Shown: positions 22,570 to 33,074 of the stretch, piece by piece
How positions within the stretch are numbered: position 1 is the first letter of the stretch
Layout: each line of letters starts with the position of its first letter
Assembly: GCA_947623455.1 (NCBI GenBank)
Contig: OX392538.1
Span: 36,502,001-36,566,000 of the forward strand
Source of the DNA: Mimachlamys varia
Taxonomy: Eukaryota > Mollusca > Bivalvia > Pectinida > Pectinidae
Reading direction: 5' to 3'
Length of the DNA: 64,000 nucleotides
Position numbers and translations under genes: made by a program
The notes under the pieces: generated by a model
Seen by the model: only the letters and a program-made list of their open reading frames with translations
Database searches by the model: none
Told to the model about the DNA's origin: nothing

Positions 22570-24925
22570 AATCCCCTTTATTTTATGTATTTAGAAGTAA
22601 AATGAAACTAGTTCTGTATAATTTCAAATCGTGTACTACGAAAATGTGTATATTATGAACCGTGCCACTACTCAATTAACTGTGGCTATGGAGGCTCCAG
22701 CAAACCTCGGGGACTTAAACATTCACCAGCAGTGTATGCCACCCCTATCATGAAAGATGACGTGACACACATATATGCTTGAACTCAGGCCCGAAAAATG
22801 TATTACCTATATCCTGTGGCAATATGAAGACTGCCCCTGCGGTAATATCTCGGCAAAATATTTAATGAAATCTGCAATGGAACTATGGCCGAAGGTCAAG
22901 ATCAATAGGGCATGACCACTGTTTTGTTGTAGTACAACGAATAAGGTGGGTGTCAGTTATTGATTCATTTGAAAATTGCATGACTGGAAAGTTTCCACAG
23001 GAAATGATTATCAAGATAATTATCATTTTTGTTACAACTTAACGAAAAATTTGTAAAAATAAATATATGTGTGTAAAGTAAGTTTGTTTCTATCCATTTC
23101 TCGTGTACCTGGATAATTCTCATTGTTTTGATATTTTGTTACCTTTATAGAATATCATGATTATTTTTTTTTCGTGCAAATAACGCACTTCAATTAAGTC
23201 ATATTTGGTACATGTTTTTTATTACAATTATTTTCACATATATGCTAGCATTGGAGTGTTATACACTCATACAACACTAGCCATGTTCATCATAAGATGT
23301 TATCACTATAATGATTATGATTTATATTATTATGATGAGGAGTTATTATGATTAACTCATACTTTTATTATTAATACATTGTTATTGATTAGTCACTGTA
23401 TTTTGTATGGCTATCAGGAGGATGGTATTCATGTTTGATGCAAATACCTCTGGATCTAAAAATACTTCGTTATGGCCGAACTAAAACCTGTCGTTAAAAC
23501 AGGTTAAATATTCAAAGCATTTCAAAGTACAATCATGTACATCAAAAACTATTTCTTTGAATTCCCGGAGAATTATTTTAAACTGTAATAGCGGCAGAAG
23601 TCAACAAATTGTAAACGACTGCATCGATGAAAATTGATATTTGTATTAAGATAAAAGCACACCGATGATATAAAATCAATGTTGACAATTTTGAACCTCG
23701 TTGTTACAGATATGTTACATTATCTAAGAAGTTACTTGCTTTTCACCAAGCATTCTTTCATTGATACATGAACTCTTTTTTCAATGTAAAACTAGTAACC
23801 AGATATATGTTTATGTCTACATGTATAAACTTGGTTAATTGTGTCCATGTCTACATTATTTCGAGGTACATTGTACAAATATCTTTATTGTGAAAATATG
23901 TCTTTATTCTGTAAATCATTAAATTTTCGCGAATATTTATTTTGGCGTTTCTTTGTAAAGCGAATTCACTTTTATGGTTCGTTGAAATTTGGATTTCCAT
24001 TAAAAAAACAAAGATACGTATAATTTTTGTTTTAAAGAGTCTGAATAAATTATACAAATGATCACAATGAATTCAGATCTAACAGTCGATTTTACGCGAA
24101 AATAAATATATCGCGAAACAAATATGATTTACAGAAGTCATCATATCCTGGTTACGTTTTATAGAGTCTAGTGTTAGAAAACAAAACGAAATCCGACTGA
24201 AAACAAAAGAAACACAAAAAATAATTATTTTGTAATTTTCTATGTTGAATTGAGTTGGATAGTTTATCATATACATAGTTTATCTACTTGTTGTCCGTGA
24301 ATCGGTAGTACTATTAATTATCATGTATAAATAGTGTTTAATATTACATTTTCCCAGATGGTATGGGAACTGTAGTCAGTAGCTTTAGAAAGCTATGGAC
24401 ACCAATAGTGTGTATTATATGTTGTTTTGGTGGTGTACTAATAATGTTTCAATAGAAAGAAAAACTATGTTATACTGTTAAAATAATAAGTTTTGTGTGG
24501 AAACATTTTTTGCATTTTGATTATTACAATATGGTGCGTTTAATGCGGTATCGCATTGCACCATAACAGGGTATGGTTTTGACCATTATATGAATGATCA
24601 AATTTATTATATTGTTTTCATTTTCAGGTTGATAACTGTTAATCTAAAATTGATACACCATGAAAACGGTCAACGTTACAGCATCTTGGTTCAGATAAAA
24701 CCTGTGTTAATAGGGTTCATTGAGTGAGAGAGGAGAGTACATTTACTTTACAATTGAACAAAGTCCCTAGAAAATAGCAAAACCAGTGGGCTTTATTGCA
24801 ACATAATCACGTGGTAGTGACGTCACAGTTTCAATATTGTGGTTTTAATGCATCAGATAAAGCCATCTGTTTTTACTCAGCATTCGAACAAATGATTGAT
24901 TTATGACATACACATATGCTCCACC
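22570..24925. other. gene-free stretch
   Basis: No exon or RNA gene was recognised. The sequence is AT-rich with no clear element boundaries. Confidence 0.4.
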
Positions 24926-24934
24926 TTTATACGG

Positions 24935-25068
24935 TATGCCGAAAATATTTATTAAACTGCATCATACAGCTGTTTCGTCCTCCTAGGACTCGTCAGTGAT
25001 GCTAGGGGCCAAAAGGTGGGAATCGAAATTTTCTAAACTAAATTAGAAACAGAAGGGTCAGGTGCGAT
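24935..25068 (-). repeat. hammerhead-bearing repeat HR, copy E (best preserved)
   Basis: Minus-strand copy running from 'CACCTGACCCTTCTG' through 'GATTCCCACCTTTTGGCCCC' and the ribozyme to 'CGGCATACCGTAT'. Its internal sequence is closest to the family consensus. Confidence 0.85.
24959..25002 (-). ncRNA. intact type I hammerhead ribozyme (copy E)
   Basis: All hallmarks are present on the minus strand. Stem I GCATCA/TGATGC is 6 bp and perfect; box 1 is CTGACGA; stem II is GTCCT-AGG-AGGAC, 5 bp; box 2 is GAAA; stem III is C/G closing AGCT (or self-complementary CAGCTG). The predicted cleavage is after GTA, between plus positions 24,965 and 24,964. The very short stem III resembles minimal animal hammerheads in Penelope-like elements and retrozymes. 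A self-cleaving RNA is predicted from sequence only. Confidence 0.88.
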
Positions 25069-25439
25069 ATACATTTTACATCATTTATATGTAAACAAAT
25101 ATGTCAAAACAGCATTTCGATTGCATTCATGGGAAATATGAATGACAATTCGACTCCACTAATTGCTTCCTGCAGTTTACGACAGGCTAAATACCCTAAA
25201 TCGAAAAAAAATCCAAGCTTTACCTTTATAATTCATAACAACAGTTTGACAATGTGATTTCCCTTTTAAAGATTTATCGTTATTTATGGTAACAATAGTA
25301 TATATCTTTCAAATATCATATATCATTTAATCAAACATGTTATATTAAACAACAAATCTATAATTATTTTCAATGATCTTTGTTTGGAATTGTATTAAAA
25401 GGAAATGGATAATACAGCAAGTTGGCTTATATCTTTAAA

Positions 25440-25750
25440 ACAAATCATTACAGAATACTGAAGCGTCAACAAAACCATAACCCGAACTCAAAATCGATTA
25501 AACTGGGGGCAAAATATGAAAAAGGAAAGATTTACATGGAGAACATTGTAAAAGTACAAGAGAATAAGACCAGGCGTTCCGGAAGAGTAAGCGTCTTCTG
25601 CTTCATCGACGGCATACGCCATGTAAATCTTTGTCACACCCAAGTAAGCATCAGGTCTTCAAAGTCATAACCGAGTCATCATTCCCAATCACAACAAGTA
25701 AACACACTAACGAGTATATTCAAAAACATCCATCTGCATATTACACAAAG
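25440..25750 (+). repeat. dispersed repeat R1, copy 4
   Basis: Contains 'CCGAACTCAAAATCGATTA', 'AAAGATTTACATGGAGA', 'GTACAAGAGAATAAGACC', 'GCGTTCCGGAAGAGTAAG', 'GCTTCATCGACGGCATACG' and 'AATCACAACAAGTAAACAC'. The distal 'CAAGATGGCGACC' part is missing. Confidence 0.8.
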
Positions 25751-25859
25751 ATACTAAATATTAAAATGAATCCTTTTTACTCCTATACCTCAGACGATGA
25801 CACCAGTAAAAATAATTATTCCGAAATTATCCATTGAAATAAATCAAAAGGATATTTTA

Positions 25860-26430
25860 AAAACGCAAATATAAGCCAGATTAAAGCTAATCAAAATGCC
25901 CTATTAGACAGGTTTTATTGCGATTATTGAACAAATATCTCATTTTATGACTTATACGCAAGTGGTACATGGAAATATTTCAGCTTGTTAATACAAATAT
26001 TTGAAAGATTTGATACTTCATCAAATGTATGTTATCATGTGGAATTTTCCATTTTAACAGTTTTAAGTTCTTGTACCTAAAAGGTTATCATCCAGGTTAT
26101 CAAAAATTTATGCTGGAAGCCAAATGTTTCCTTGGTAACTGAAATGAATCCTTGGTAACCAAATTGTTTTCTTGGAAACCGAAATGTCATATTTGTAAGC
26201 AATTTGTTGCCCTGGTAACGAACACGTTAACTTATGGGTTTACTTGTGTAATCTATTTCGTGTTGATTATCAGTGTTTATCGATAGCGTATCATGTATTT
26301 TCAATCTATAGATTTTATCTAAGATTACTAGGCTAACTCGGTCGTTATTTTTTTCTCAGGTCGATAAAACCATGTATCGACCTCATCGAAAAGCAATAAT
26401 TGTATAATGTATGTTTTCGCATGAACTTGT
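25860..26430. other. gene-free stretch
   Basis: Noncoding. At about 26,090-26,220 there are loose repeats of 'TTGGTAACYRAAATG' (five or so degenerate units). No gene was recognised. Confidence 0.4.
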
Positions 26431-26439
26431 GGCTGAAGG

Positions 26440-26800
26440 TTGTATTCGCAAAAACGTGAATTCGCCATTTTTTAATCGCATGTATCAATATTGATAAAAA
26501 ATACTGATTACATTTATATTCTCCAAACATTTAAATACGCTAATGATGACCTTGCAAATGAGTTACAAAATCATCTTTCGCGCGTGGAATTGTTCGCTTA
26601 GTCAGCCACTAAACTCTTGGTGGTGTGGAAATTTTCGCGCTGACAGTTATGCTATTTTGCACTGTGTACATTTAATACTAGTATACACTGTATAGTTTGA
26701 GTGGTGTTGAAAATGTTCGCGTGTGGATATATTCGCGGATATTTAATGAAAGCGAAATAAGCGAAATTTCCACACCGCGAACAATTCCAATTTTACAGTA
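26440..26800. mobile_element. MITE-like element, ACTGTAAAATTGG end
   Basis: The right end is '..CGCGAACAATTCCAATTTTACAGTA'. The block 'GTGGAATTGTTCGC' near 26,583 is the inverse of the right arm, giving a foldback. The inner blocks 'CAGTTATGCTATTTTGCACTG' and 'GTGTGGATATATTCGCGG' are shared with the 48.35-kb copy. The left boundary is approximate. Confidence 0.65.
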
Positions 26801-27547
26801 TGTTCCATATACCACAAATATCGAACGAACAAATGAAAAGATTTTATCGGACGTTGATGTGAATTTCCTACTTCAATTACGTAAACACGATTGGTATTGC
26901 GTTATGAAATATTGCCACATAGATTTACAAAGGTATCCAAAGGAAAATGTCTTTTAGGATGGATGCCAAATTAAGAAAGTTTATTCTCAGCTACTTTTCA
27001 CATCAATTATGAACTTGAATTATTTATGATACTTTTATTCAGAAGTATTCTCCAAACAAATGGAAAGGACTACAGGGAACAAACGTACAGTTTTACTTTG
27101 TCGTTCAGATAAATATATTTTAATGCGTAACCTTAGATAAGAATTTATATGATAGTTTGAGAGTCCTTGCTACCTGTTGTTGAACACTATGTACATAAAC
27201 CATTGTTGTAAGTTTGACAATTAGAATCACATGTTATGTTAATTTGCTTTTATCAAACATTAAAAATTACATTGGAAATTAGGGGTTTGTTTTTTTATTA
27301 TTCAAGAGATTCCTACAAAGCCATTATTTGAATGCTAAATTGAGAAAAACACTGGACAAAGTACGAAGAGGAAAAAGATTTTTTTTTTCATGAAGAATTC
27401 ATTGAAAAAGTAAAATAAGACCTTATTCATCAAAATTGAACTTTTTTCGCTCCAAAGGACAACTACCATGGAAATATGGGTCAAGTCCAGGAAGGTCACG
27501 TCATCAAAGCTAAAACCGGGATTATGACACGAAGCACAAATAAAAGA

Positions 27548-27892
27548 AAATGAGAAAATACCAAAACGTCAACAAAACCATATTCCGAGATAAAAATCGA
27601 TTAAACAAGGGGCAAAATATGAGCAGAGGATTTACATTGAGAGAGTACAAGAGAATAAGACGAGGTGTCCTGAAAGAGTAAGCGTCTTCTACTTCATTGC
27701 CGACTTCCGCCATGTATATCTAGGTCAGATCCAAGTAAATGTCATGACTTCAAAATGAGAACTGAGGAATAATTCTCAATCATAACAAGCAAGCATACTG
27801 ATGAGCTTATTTAAAACGACCATCTTAAATTATACAAGGATGTAGACTATTTCTCAAGGAGACCAAGATGGCGACAACAAAATTTTCAAATC
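27548..27892 (+). repeat. dispersed repeat R1, copy 5
   Basis: Near full-length: 'ATACCAAAACGTCAACAAAACC', 'AAAAATCGATTAAAC', 'GAGTACAAGAGAATAAGACG', 'AGTAAGCGTCTTCTACTTCA', 'CATAACAAGCAAGCATACTG' and 'GGAGACCAAGATGGCGAC'. Confidence 0.8.
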
Positions 27893-28049
27893 ACAGAAGA
27901 AACGGATCTTTTTCAAAATGAGGTCATAAATATTACCAATGACTTTTGCCTCTCGTGTTTGTTAGCATGTAGTGTCATACGTGTTTGTGATAATTGATCG
28001 CACGTTTGAGATAAGTCACTAATTCAACAATGGTCACTTCCATCTCATC

Positions 28050-28325
28050 CTTTATATCGAGGGGCTAAGCTCACCTACGCTCTCTATGCCCCTAGAACAT
28101 GTCTTTGCAAAACTGATGGTACACTCCGGCAAAATAATCTGACAAATTGCTAGCCGCTGCATGCCTATCATTTGAAGATTACAAAGTAGCCGCAACCGAC
28201 TTCAGAGCCTGTCTACCGTTATGTGAACACGATTTTTTTTTTTTTTTTATGTTCATCAAAGAATCGAACCAGTGTTCTTGTCTTATCGACAAAGTTGGTG
28301 CATACGGAGCCTTCAGATCATTAAG
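28050..28325 (+). repeat. dispersed repeat R2, copy 1
   Basis: Begins with the hairpin-like 'GAGGGGCTAAGCTCACC..CTCTCTATGCCCCTAG'. Further blocks ('TTTGAAGATTACAAAGTAGC', 'AACCGACTTCAGAGCCTGTC') recur in the opposite order and orientation in the 30.0-kb copy. Contains a run of 18 T. Confidence 0.5.
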
Positions 28326-28384
28326 CTCTGTAGAGTCACTTTTGGTTTTGTTTGAACTACCTTACTTTCTGATATGAGCAGCGA

Positions 28385-28585
28385 AATTACTTGGATCCGA
28401 TCTCAATTTATATGGCTAGTGTTGTTGATGAAATTAAAGACGCTTACCCATTCGGAACACTTTGTCTTACTCTCCTAGAGCCTTTTTCAGTTATCTTATT
28501 GTATAATTTCCTTGTTTTTCTTTACTATTTGTATACCGATTTTGAGTTCGAATCAAATGGTTTAATTTGCTGATACTTTGATATT
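28385..28585 (-). repeat. dispersed repeat R1, degenerate copy 6
   Basis: Reverse-strand fragment with 'GATGAAATTAAAGACGCTTA', 'CCATTCGGAACAC' and 'ACCGATTTTGAGTTCGAAT'. Confidence 0.6.
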
Positions 28586-28724
28586 CTAATGTTTTTCGCT
28601 TGTAAAACAACCAACGTGCTTTTCATTTACCTCTTTGTGATATTTGGTTAAAGTCTAGATTCAGTCGACTGCTGACAAACAAACTAATAATACGAGGATT
28701 CGAGAAATACAGGTTTATCAGAAC

Positions 28725-29170
28725 TATGGGCAAATTTTATGGTCGCCATCTTTGTCTCATTGAGAAATATTCTGTATATTTAAGTGATATGAAGATGGAT
28801 GTTTTTGAGTATGCTTATTAGTGATTTAATTCGTTGTAATTGACAATGCTAACTCGGTTTTCATTTTGAGGAATTGCTGTTTACTTTGATGTGACCAGAA
28901 TCTATAAGGCGGGTGTACATGTCGTCGCATCGTCGGAAACCCACGGTACACTTCTCTGGCGTTTGCATCGTCAGAGAAGTGTACCGTGGGTTTCCGACGA
29001 TGGTGTCGTCGATGAAGCAGAAGACGCTTACTCTTCGAAATACCTGGTCTTATTCTCTTGTACTTTTACAAGGGTCTTCTTCTAAATCTTTCCTTTGCTC
29101 ATGTTTTGACCCTAGTTTTATCGATTTTAAATTCGGATTATTATTCTGTTAACGCTTCGGTATTCTCTGA
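28725..29170 (-). repeat. dispersed repeat R1, copy 7, interrupted by a hairpin
   Basis: Near full-length reverse-strand copy, from 'ATGGTCGCCATCTTTGTCTC' to 'TGTTAACGCTTCGGTATTCTC'. Between 'GGCGGGTGT' and 'GGTGTCGTCGATGAAGCAG' it carries about 85 bp not found in other copies, containing a perfect hairpin. Confidence 0.8.
28928..29002. repeat. perfect 30-bp inverted repeat (hairpin) with 15-nt loop
   Basis: Bases 28,928-28,957 pair without mismatch with 28,973-29,002, around a loop at 28,958-28,972. The arm begins CATCGTCGGAAACCCACGG and is more GC-rich than its surroundings. It sits inside R1 copy 7 flanked by GTGT on both sides, which could be a target duplication. RNA from either strand would form a long hairpin. 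Confidence 0.95.
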
Positions 29171-29391
29171 TTTTTTTTGTTCTGCTTCGTGTCATAATTC
29201 CGGTTATAATTCCCACAAGCCCTTCACCTCTGCGTCGCGTTTCGAGGCCTGCGTTGGGCATTTGCCAAATCAGGCTTTCCGCCTGCACCTATATCTGGTA
29301 CGTCTTTAAATAACCATGGCTGTTTATAGGACGTAATATATAAAAATGTTCAAACAACCTGGCACGTCTTGACCATAGCTGTTAGAAGCAT

Positions 29392-29585
29392 AGGGACTGA
29401 GAATTTAATACAGCTAGTTTTGGACCTAAACTATGGTTTTTAAAGTAATTACTCTAAAGGCTTGCCTTAATGGCCATTGAGGGGGAATTTCAGCGAAAAT
29501 TGATCTAAACTCCTCAAAAGAGTAAAATTACTTTAAACTCCTTAGTTCAGGTCCAAAACTAGCTGTAACAAATTATCAGGTCCCT
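29392..29585. mobile_element. foldback MITE with ~39-bp inverted ends
   Basis: The left arm 'AGGGACTGAGAATTTAATAC' + 'AGCTAGTTTTGGACCTAAAC' matches the right arm read in reverse ('AGGGACCTGATAATTTGTTA' + 'CAGCTAGTTTTGGACCTGAA'). It is 194 bp and non-coding. One end recurs alone at 31.8 kb. Confidence 0.88.
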
Positions 29586-30003
29586 GTGGTTTAGCAGGAC
29601 GTAAAACACAAACAACGTTTTCACGTCCTGAAATGATCATTAACTTTTAATGGGGCGTAAAACACTATTAAACCAAAACCTGCCGACATAGGTGAACGAA
29701 AAATCGACTTATCTCACCACGTTATAATCAACGTTTTGAAGGATATTTATGTCCTACAATGCGACAGATTAAACTACAACACCTACAGTCATGAAGTGTC
29801 GTTCGCGGCTTGCTGTAATGTGCCCAGGTGTTTCGAGTTTGAGTTGATGGATGTTTCAAGGTCGTACGGGTTAAAAATATGTACATTTTCCGACTGTTAT
29901 GGTTTAGTAGAAGTCATTTGACCGTTGTTCAGAAAAAAAGAAGACATTCTTTATAATAAAAGAATATTTGATGACCAAAATGTATTTACCGCATCCTCGA
30001 TAT

Positions 30004-30338
30004 CCAGGGGTACGATCATCTGCGCTCTCTACACCCCTGGGTGATGTCATAGCAAAATTAACTGAAGGCTCTGTGTGTGTTACCTTGTTGATGAGGCAAG
30101 AAAACTGGTTCGACCTTTGATGTACATCAAAAGAATCTCGCCGTCACGTAACGGTAAAAATTGACAGGCTTCGAAGTCGGTTGTTGCTCCTTTTATTGTA
30201 ATCTTCAAAAGACAGGTATCCATCCGCCAAGTGATTGATCAGGGTTTTCCCACCAATCAAACTGCTATATCTTCATGCTGTCAGATTTGCCATGACAAAC
30301 GTATAGGCCTACCTCATTGGTGTAGGGCGTGACCCCTG
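30004..30338 (-). repeat. dispersed repeat R2, copy 2
   Basis: Bounded by 'CCAGGGGTACGATC' and 'GGCGTGACCCCTGTAG', which are roughly inverted. Shares 'TCTGCGCTCTCTACACCCCTGG', 'CTTCGAAGTCGGTTG' and 'TGTAATCTTCAAAAGACAGG' with the inverted copy near 28.05 kb. Confidence 0.55.
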
Positions 30339-30372
<34 letters not shown>

Positions 30373-30373
30373 T
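30339..30373. repeat. (GACA)n microsatellite
   Basis: About eight GACA units, directly at the 3' end of a minus-strand non-LTR element. It is probably that element's tail repeat. Confidence 0.95.
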
Positions 30374-30800
30374 TCTTTATTTCCTCTTTTTACAAGACGT
30401 TATAGTCAACAGATCAACATATATAATGTGTTAACATTCAATTTACATAATAAATATTATTCATGGTCAGAGAATGGAAAGTTATAATAGCGTACTCATT
30501 TCACTCACCATATCTTTCAAATTCCACGCCATATTTATCATCAACTTCTCCCATCCATACTCCTCAAATTTTACATTCATTCTATCTCCTAATAAAAAGT
30601 TACATTGGTACACATTTTCTAGATTTGAAAACAAAATATAAGTTGAAATTTCAATTGCATTTATCACACCATCCATCATTTTATCTTGAGATTGAAATAC
30701 TAATAATCTCGTCTGTGATGTCAACATTATCTCCCTTCGTCAAATTTCTTTGGTGGCGCGATGAATTTTTTAAAGGTATAAACATTTAAAGACATCAAAC
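30374..30800 (-). mobile_element. 3' end of a non-LTR retrotransposon (truncated)
   Basis: On the minus strand the sequence ends '..AGAGGAAATAAAGAATGTC' and runs into a (GTCT)n tail, a typical 3' terminus of non-LTR elements. Upstream, the frame is interrupted but contains peptide-like stretches ('NLENVYQCNFLLGDRMNV', 'WEKLMINMAWNLKDMV') that could be decayed reverse-transcriptase C-terminal sequence. No RT catalytic motif is present, so this is a 5'-truncated remnant. Confidence 0.55.
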
Positions 30801-31009
30801 CTTTATTTTTACCTTCAATTATATTGATAAAACCATAAAAGGGGTCATCAGACTAAATATTTCGAGCATGATTCGCATTGGCTACTTGCAGGAGTTTTCA
30901 ATGAAACTATCTTACGTATACCCCCGCTTTGCTTTGATGGATTCTGAGTAATGTCCAGCCAGGCATATGAGGGGTAATACTGCTAGCTTTTTCAGTCATG
31001 TGGTAGAAT

Positions 31010-31085
31010 AACCCTGGAACCCGTTCACGCTAATTAAGCAACGATGAGCGTGGTCAGTAGTTGGATGGGTGACCGCCTGCACGTT
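31010..31085 (+). pseudogene. 5S rRNA-like fragment (5S-derived SINE or pseudogene)
   Basis: Contains 'TTAAGCAACGATGAGCGTGG' followed by 'GTTGGATGGGTGACCGCCTG', matching the internal and 3' part of animal 5S rRNA including the A-box/C-box control region. The 5' end and terminal stem are missing, so it is not a functional 5S gene. A 5S-headed SINE is possible because non-5S sequence follows directly. Confidence 0.75.
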
Positions 31086-31814
31086 AAAGTTCTTTTAACA
31101 CATATTTTTCTTTTATACAATCACGTCTGCTGTTGCATTGCCTTCCTTACAAAAGAGAAATGGATAAATGGCACAGTCAGAGAACTGCCTTTTCAGATGG
31201 AAAGCTGTGTAGCGGTTGAACCAGTCGGACCAATGTTGTTCGTTTGTTAAATAAGGTATACCATGCTTATTCTTGGCGAGCTTTGAGAATGTCTTACAAG
31301 GAATGCATAAGCATTTGCATATATATCTGAATTTTTCTGGAAAACATTACATTTAAAGCAAAAAAACCGGTTGTCCCGCTTAAACGAAAACGGTTCAATA
31401 CAAAGAGGAACAACTCTAGCAAAACAAAACAAACGATTTTTATTTTTTCGAATCATAATATTCTGATCAAATGTCATTAGACAAACGTTTACAAACAAGT
31501 TAATATATAATTTATGCAATATACGTGTATCAACGATAAATTAATATGATCACAGCCAGTATGATTTACCAGATAAACATAACTAGGAAATATTCAGTTT
31601 CTGTGTAATCACAAAATACCCACCTGGTGCAAAAAATTAAGATGTACAAAACATTTAACACTGGTTTTGACACTCACTTCATAGTTTTAATTATCATGCA
31701 TTTCTTGCACCACATATATATTTATACAATTATACAACAGACAGACGAAACAATATATATGAAATGCTATGTCAGTGCTTTTATTATTATTCCAGAGCAG
31801 GTGGTACAGACCAA

Positions 31815-31862
31815 AGGGACCTGACAGCTAGTTTTGGACCTAAACTAGGGTGTTTAGAGTAA
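31815..31862 (+). mobile_element. one end of the 29.4-kb foldback MITE
   Basis: 'AGGGACCTGACAGCTAGTTT' continuing 'TGGACCTAAACTAGGGTGTTTA'. A solo terminal arm without its partner. Confidence 0.75.
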
Positions 31863-31869
31863 TACATGC

Positions 31870-32975
31870 AATATATTTGTAAACGTAATTGATATAAATA
31901 AATGACGGCTATCAAAGATTTTAAAAGACCAAGCTAAATACAGTTATACTGTATATTAACTTTAAATAAAAAAGTATTAATTCCATGATAAAGAGTAATA
32001 TTCCGGAGTAAGATTATATATTAATTTACAAGTATCCAAGTCTGTGATTCTAATAAGATTTTTTAAAACTTGTTTCCGGATACTATTCCTTTAAATTTCT
32101 GTTTGTAATGTTGTGATGATTGTACATATACAATTTAAATGAAATAAATTTATATAAACAGACAAAATAATATTACCATTTTGAAAGTAAAGGGGGACAA
32201 CTCATGTAGACTCAGACAAACATGGCAAGGGAGATAACTCTCCTAAGCAATGTGTGTACTCATAGCTAAAGCCATGGCAGAATATTGTACTCCTATATAT
32301 TTTGAAATTTTCATAATAAAGTGACATTTTGAATATCCCCAAAAAACAAGCATAGCTTCTATAATCCTTTAATAAAAGAATGTAACCTGCCCCCCCCTCC
32401 CCCACCCCAAACAAAATATGAAGAAAGGGGAGACAATCTTGTGTATGGGAGCTTTTATTTAATGCAGCCTACTTTCTTTTGATAGTATCAGAAAGCATCT
32501 TCCAAATACTAATGTCCAGGGGCTACTTTGTAATTAAAAAAGAATTATTTCAATTATCACAATTTCATACAAGGCAACTACGGCACCTATAGCGCCTATT
32601 GCATCTTTCATAAAAACACTTCTCCAGAAATACCTGGTACAAATAGAATTAATTTTAAAACCATGCAAAGAGTAGTTCTGAACTGTTTCATTGTTTTGTT
32701 TTTTGTTTAAGCAAAGACACTAAAACTTAAATAATTTAGAAATTTCAGGGGTTTTTTTTGTGAAAATTAAAAGGCAAAAAAATGAAATTACTTAATAAAA
32801 TCACATATGTACATAAAAAAAATTGAGCAAACTTTAAACAAAAAAAAGACTGGCAATAAATGAAGAATCAAGTTTTTTTCTCTTGAAAGATGAAAAAATA
32901 AATAAAAGGGAACAAAAAACAAATACAAATACATTTAAATACACTCACTGTTATAATCATAAAATACACTTTTTT
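31870..32975. other. gene-free stretch
   Basis: AT-rich, with a C-rich run near 32,390-32,405. No coding exon. It may include distal SUMO 3' UTR on the minus strand. Confidence 0.35.
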
Positions 32976-32978
32976 TCT

Positions 32979-33070
32979 TTTAACTCATTCATCCCTAAAG
33001 ATGTGTAATGAACTATTCCAACCATTGAATTAGAAGAGTTCAAATGTGTTTTCAGGGGTAAATGAATTAA
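32979..33070. mobile_element. TTAA-bounded hairpin MITE, copy 1
   Basis: About 90 bp from TTAA to TTAA with inverted ends around 'CTCATTCATCCCTAAAG'/'TTCAGGGGTAAATGAATTAA' and the inner palindrome 'GAACTATTCCAA..TTAGAAGAGTTC'. Seven members of this family occur in the window. TTAA targets and 'TTAACCCTTT' ends are typical of piggyBac-type transposons, so it may be mobilised by one. Confidence 0.75.
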
Positions 33071-33074
33071 GAAC

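Noticed and set aside
24795..24880. Inverted 'GGCTTTAT...ATAAAGCC' around a CRE-like TGACGTCA
   Set aside because: Arms of only about 8 bp with mismatches; compatible with chance in AT-rich sequence.
31010..31085. Functional 5S rRNA gene
   Set aside because: Only the internal and 3' part is present; no 5' half or terminal stem.
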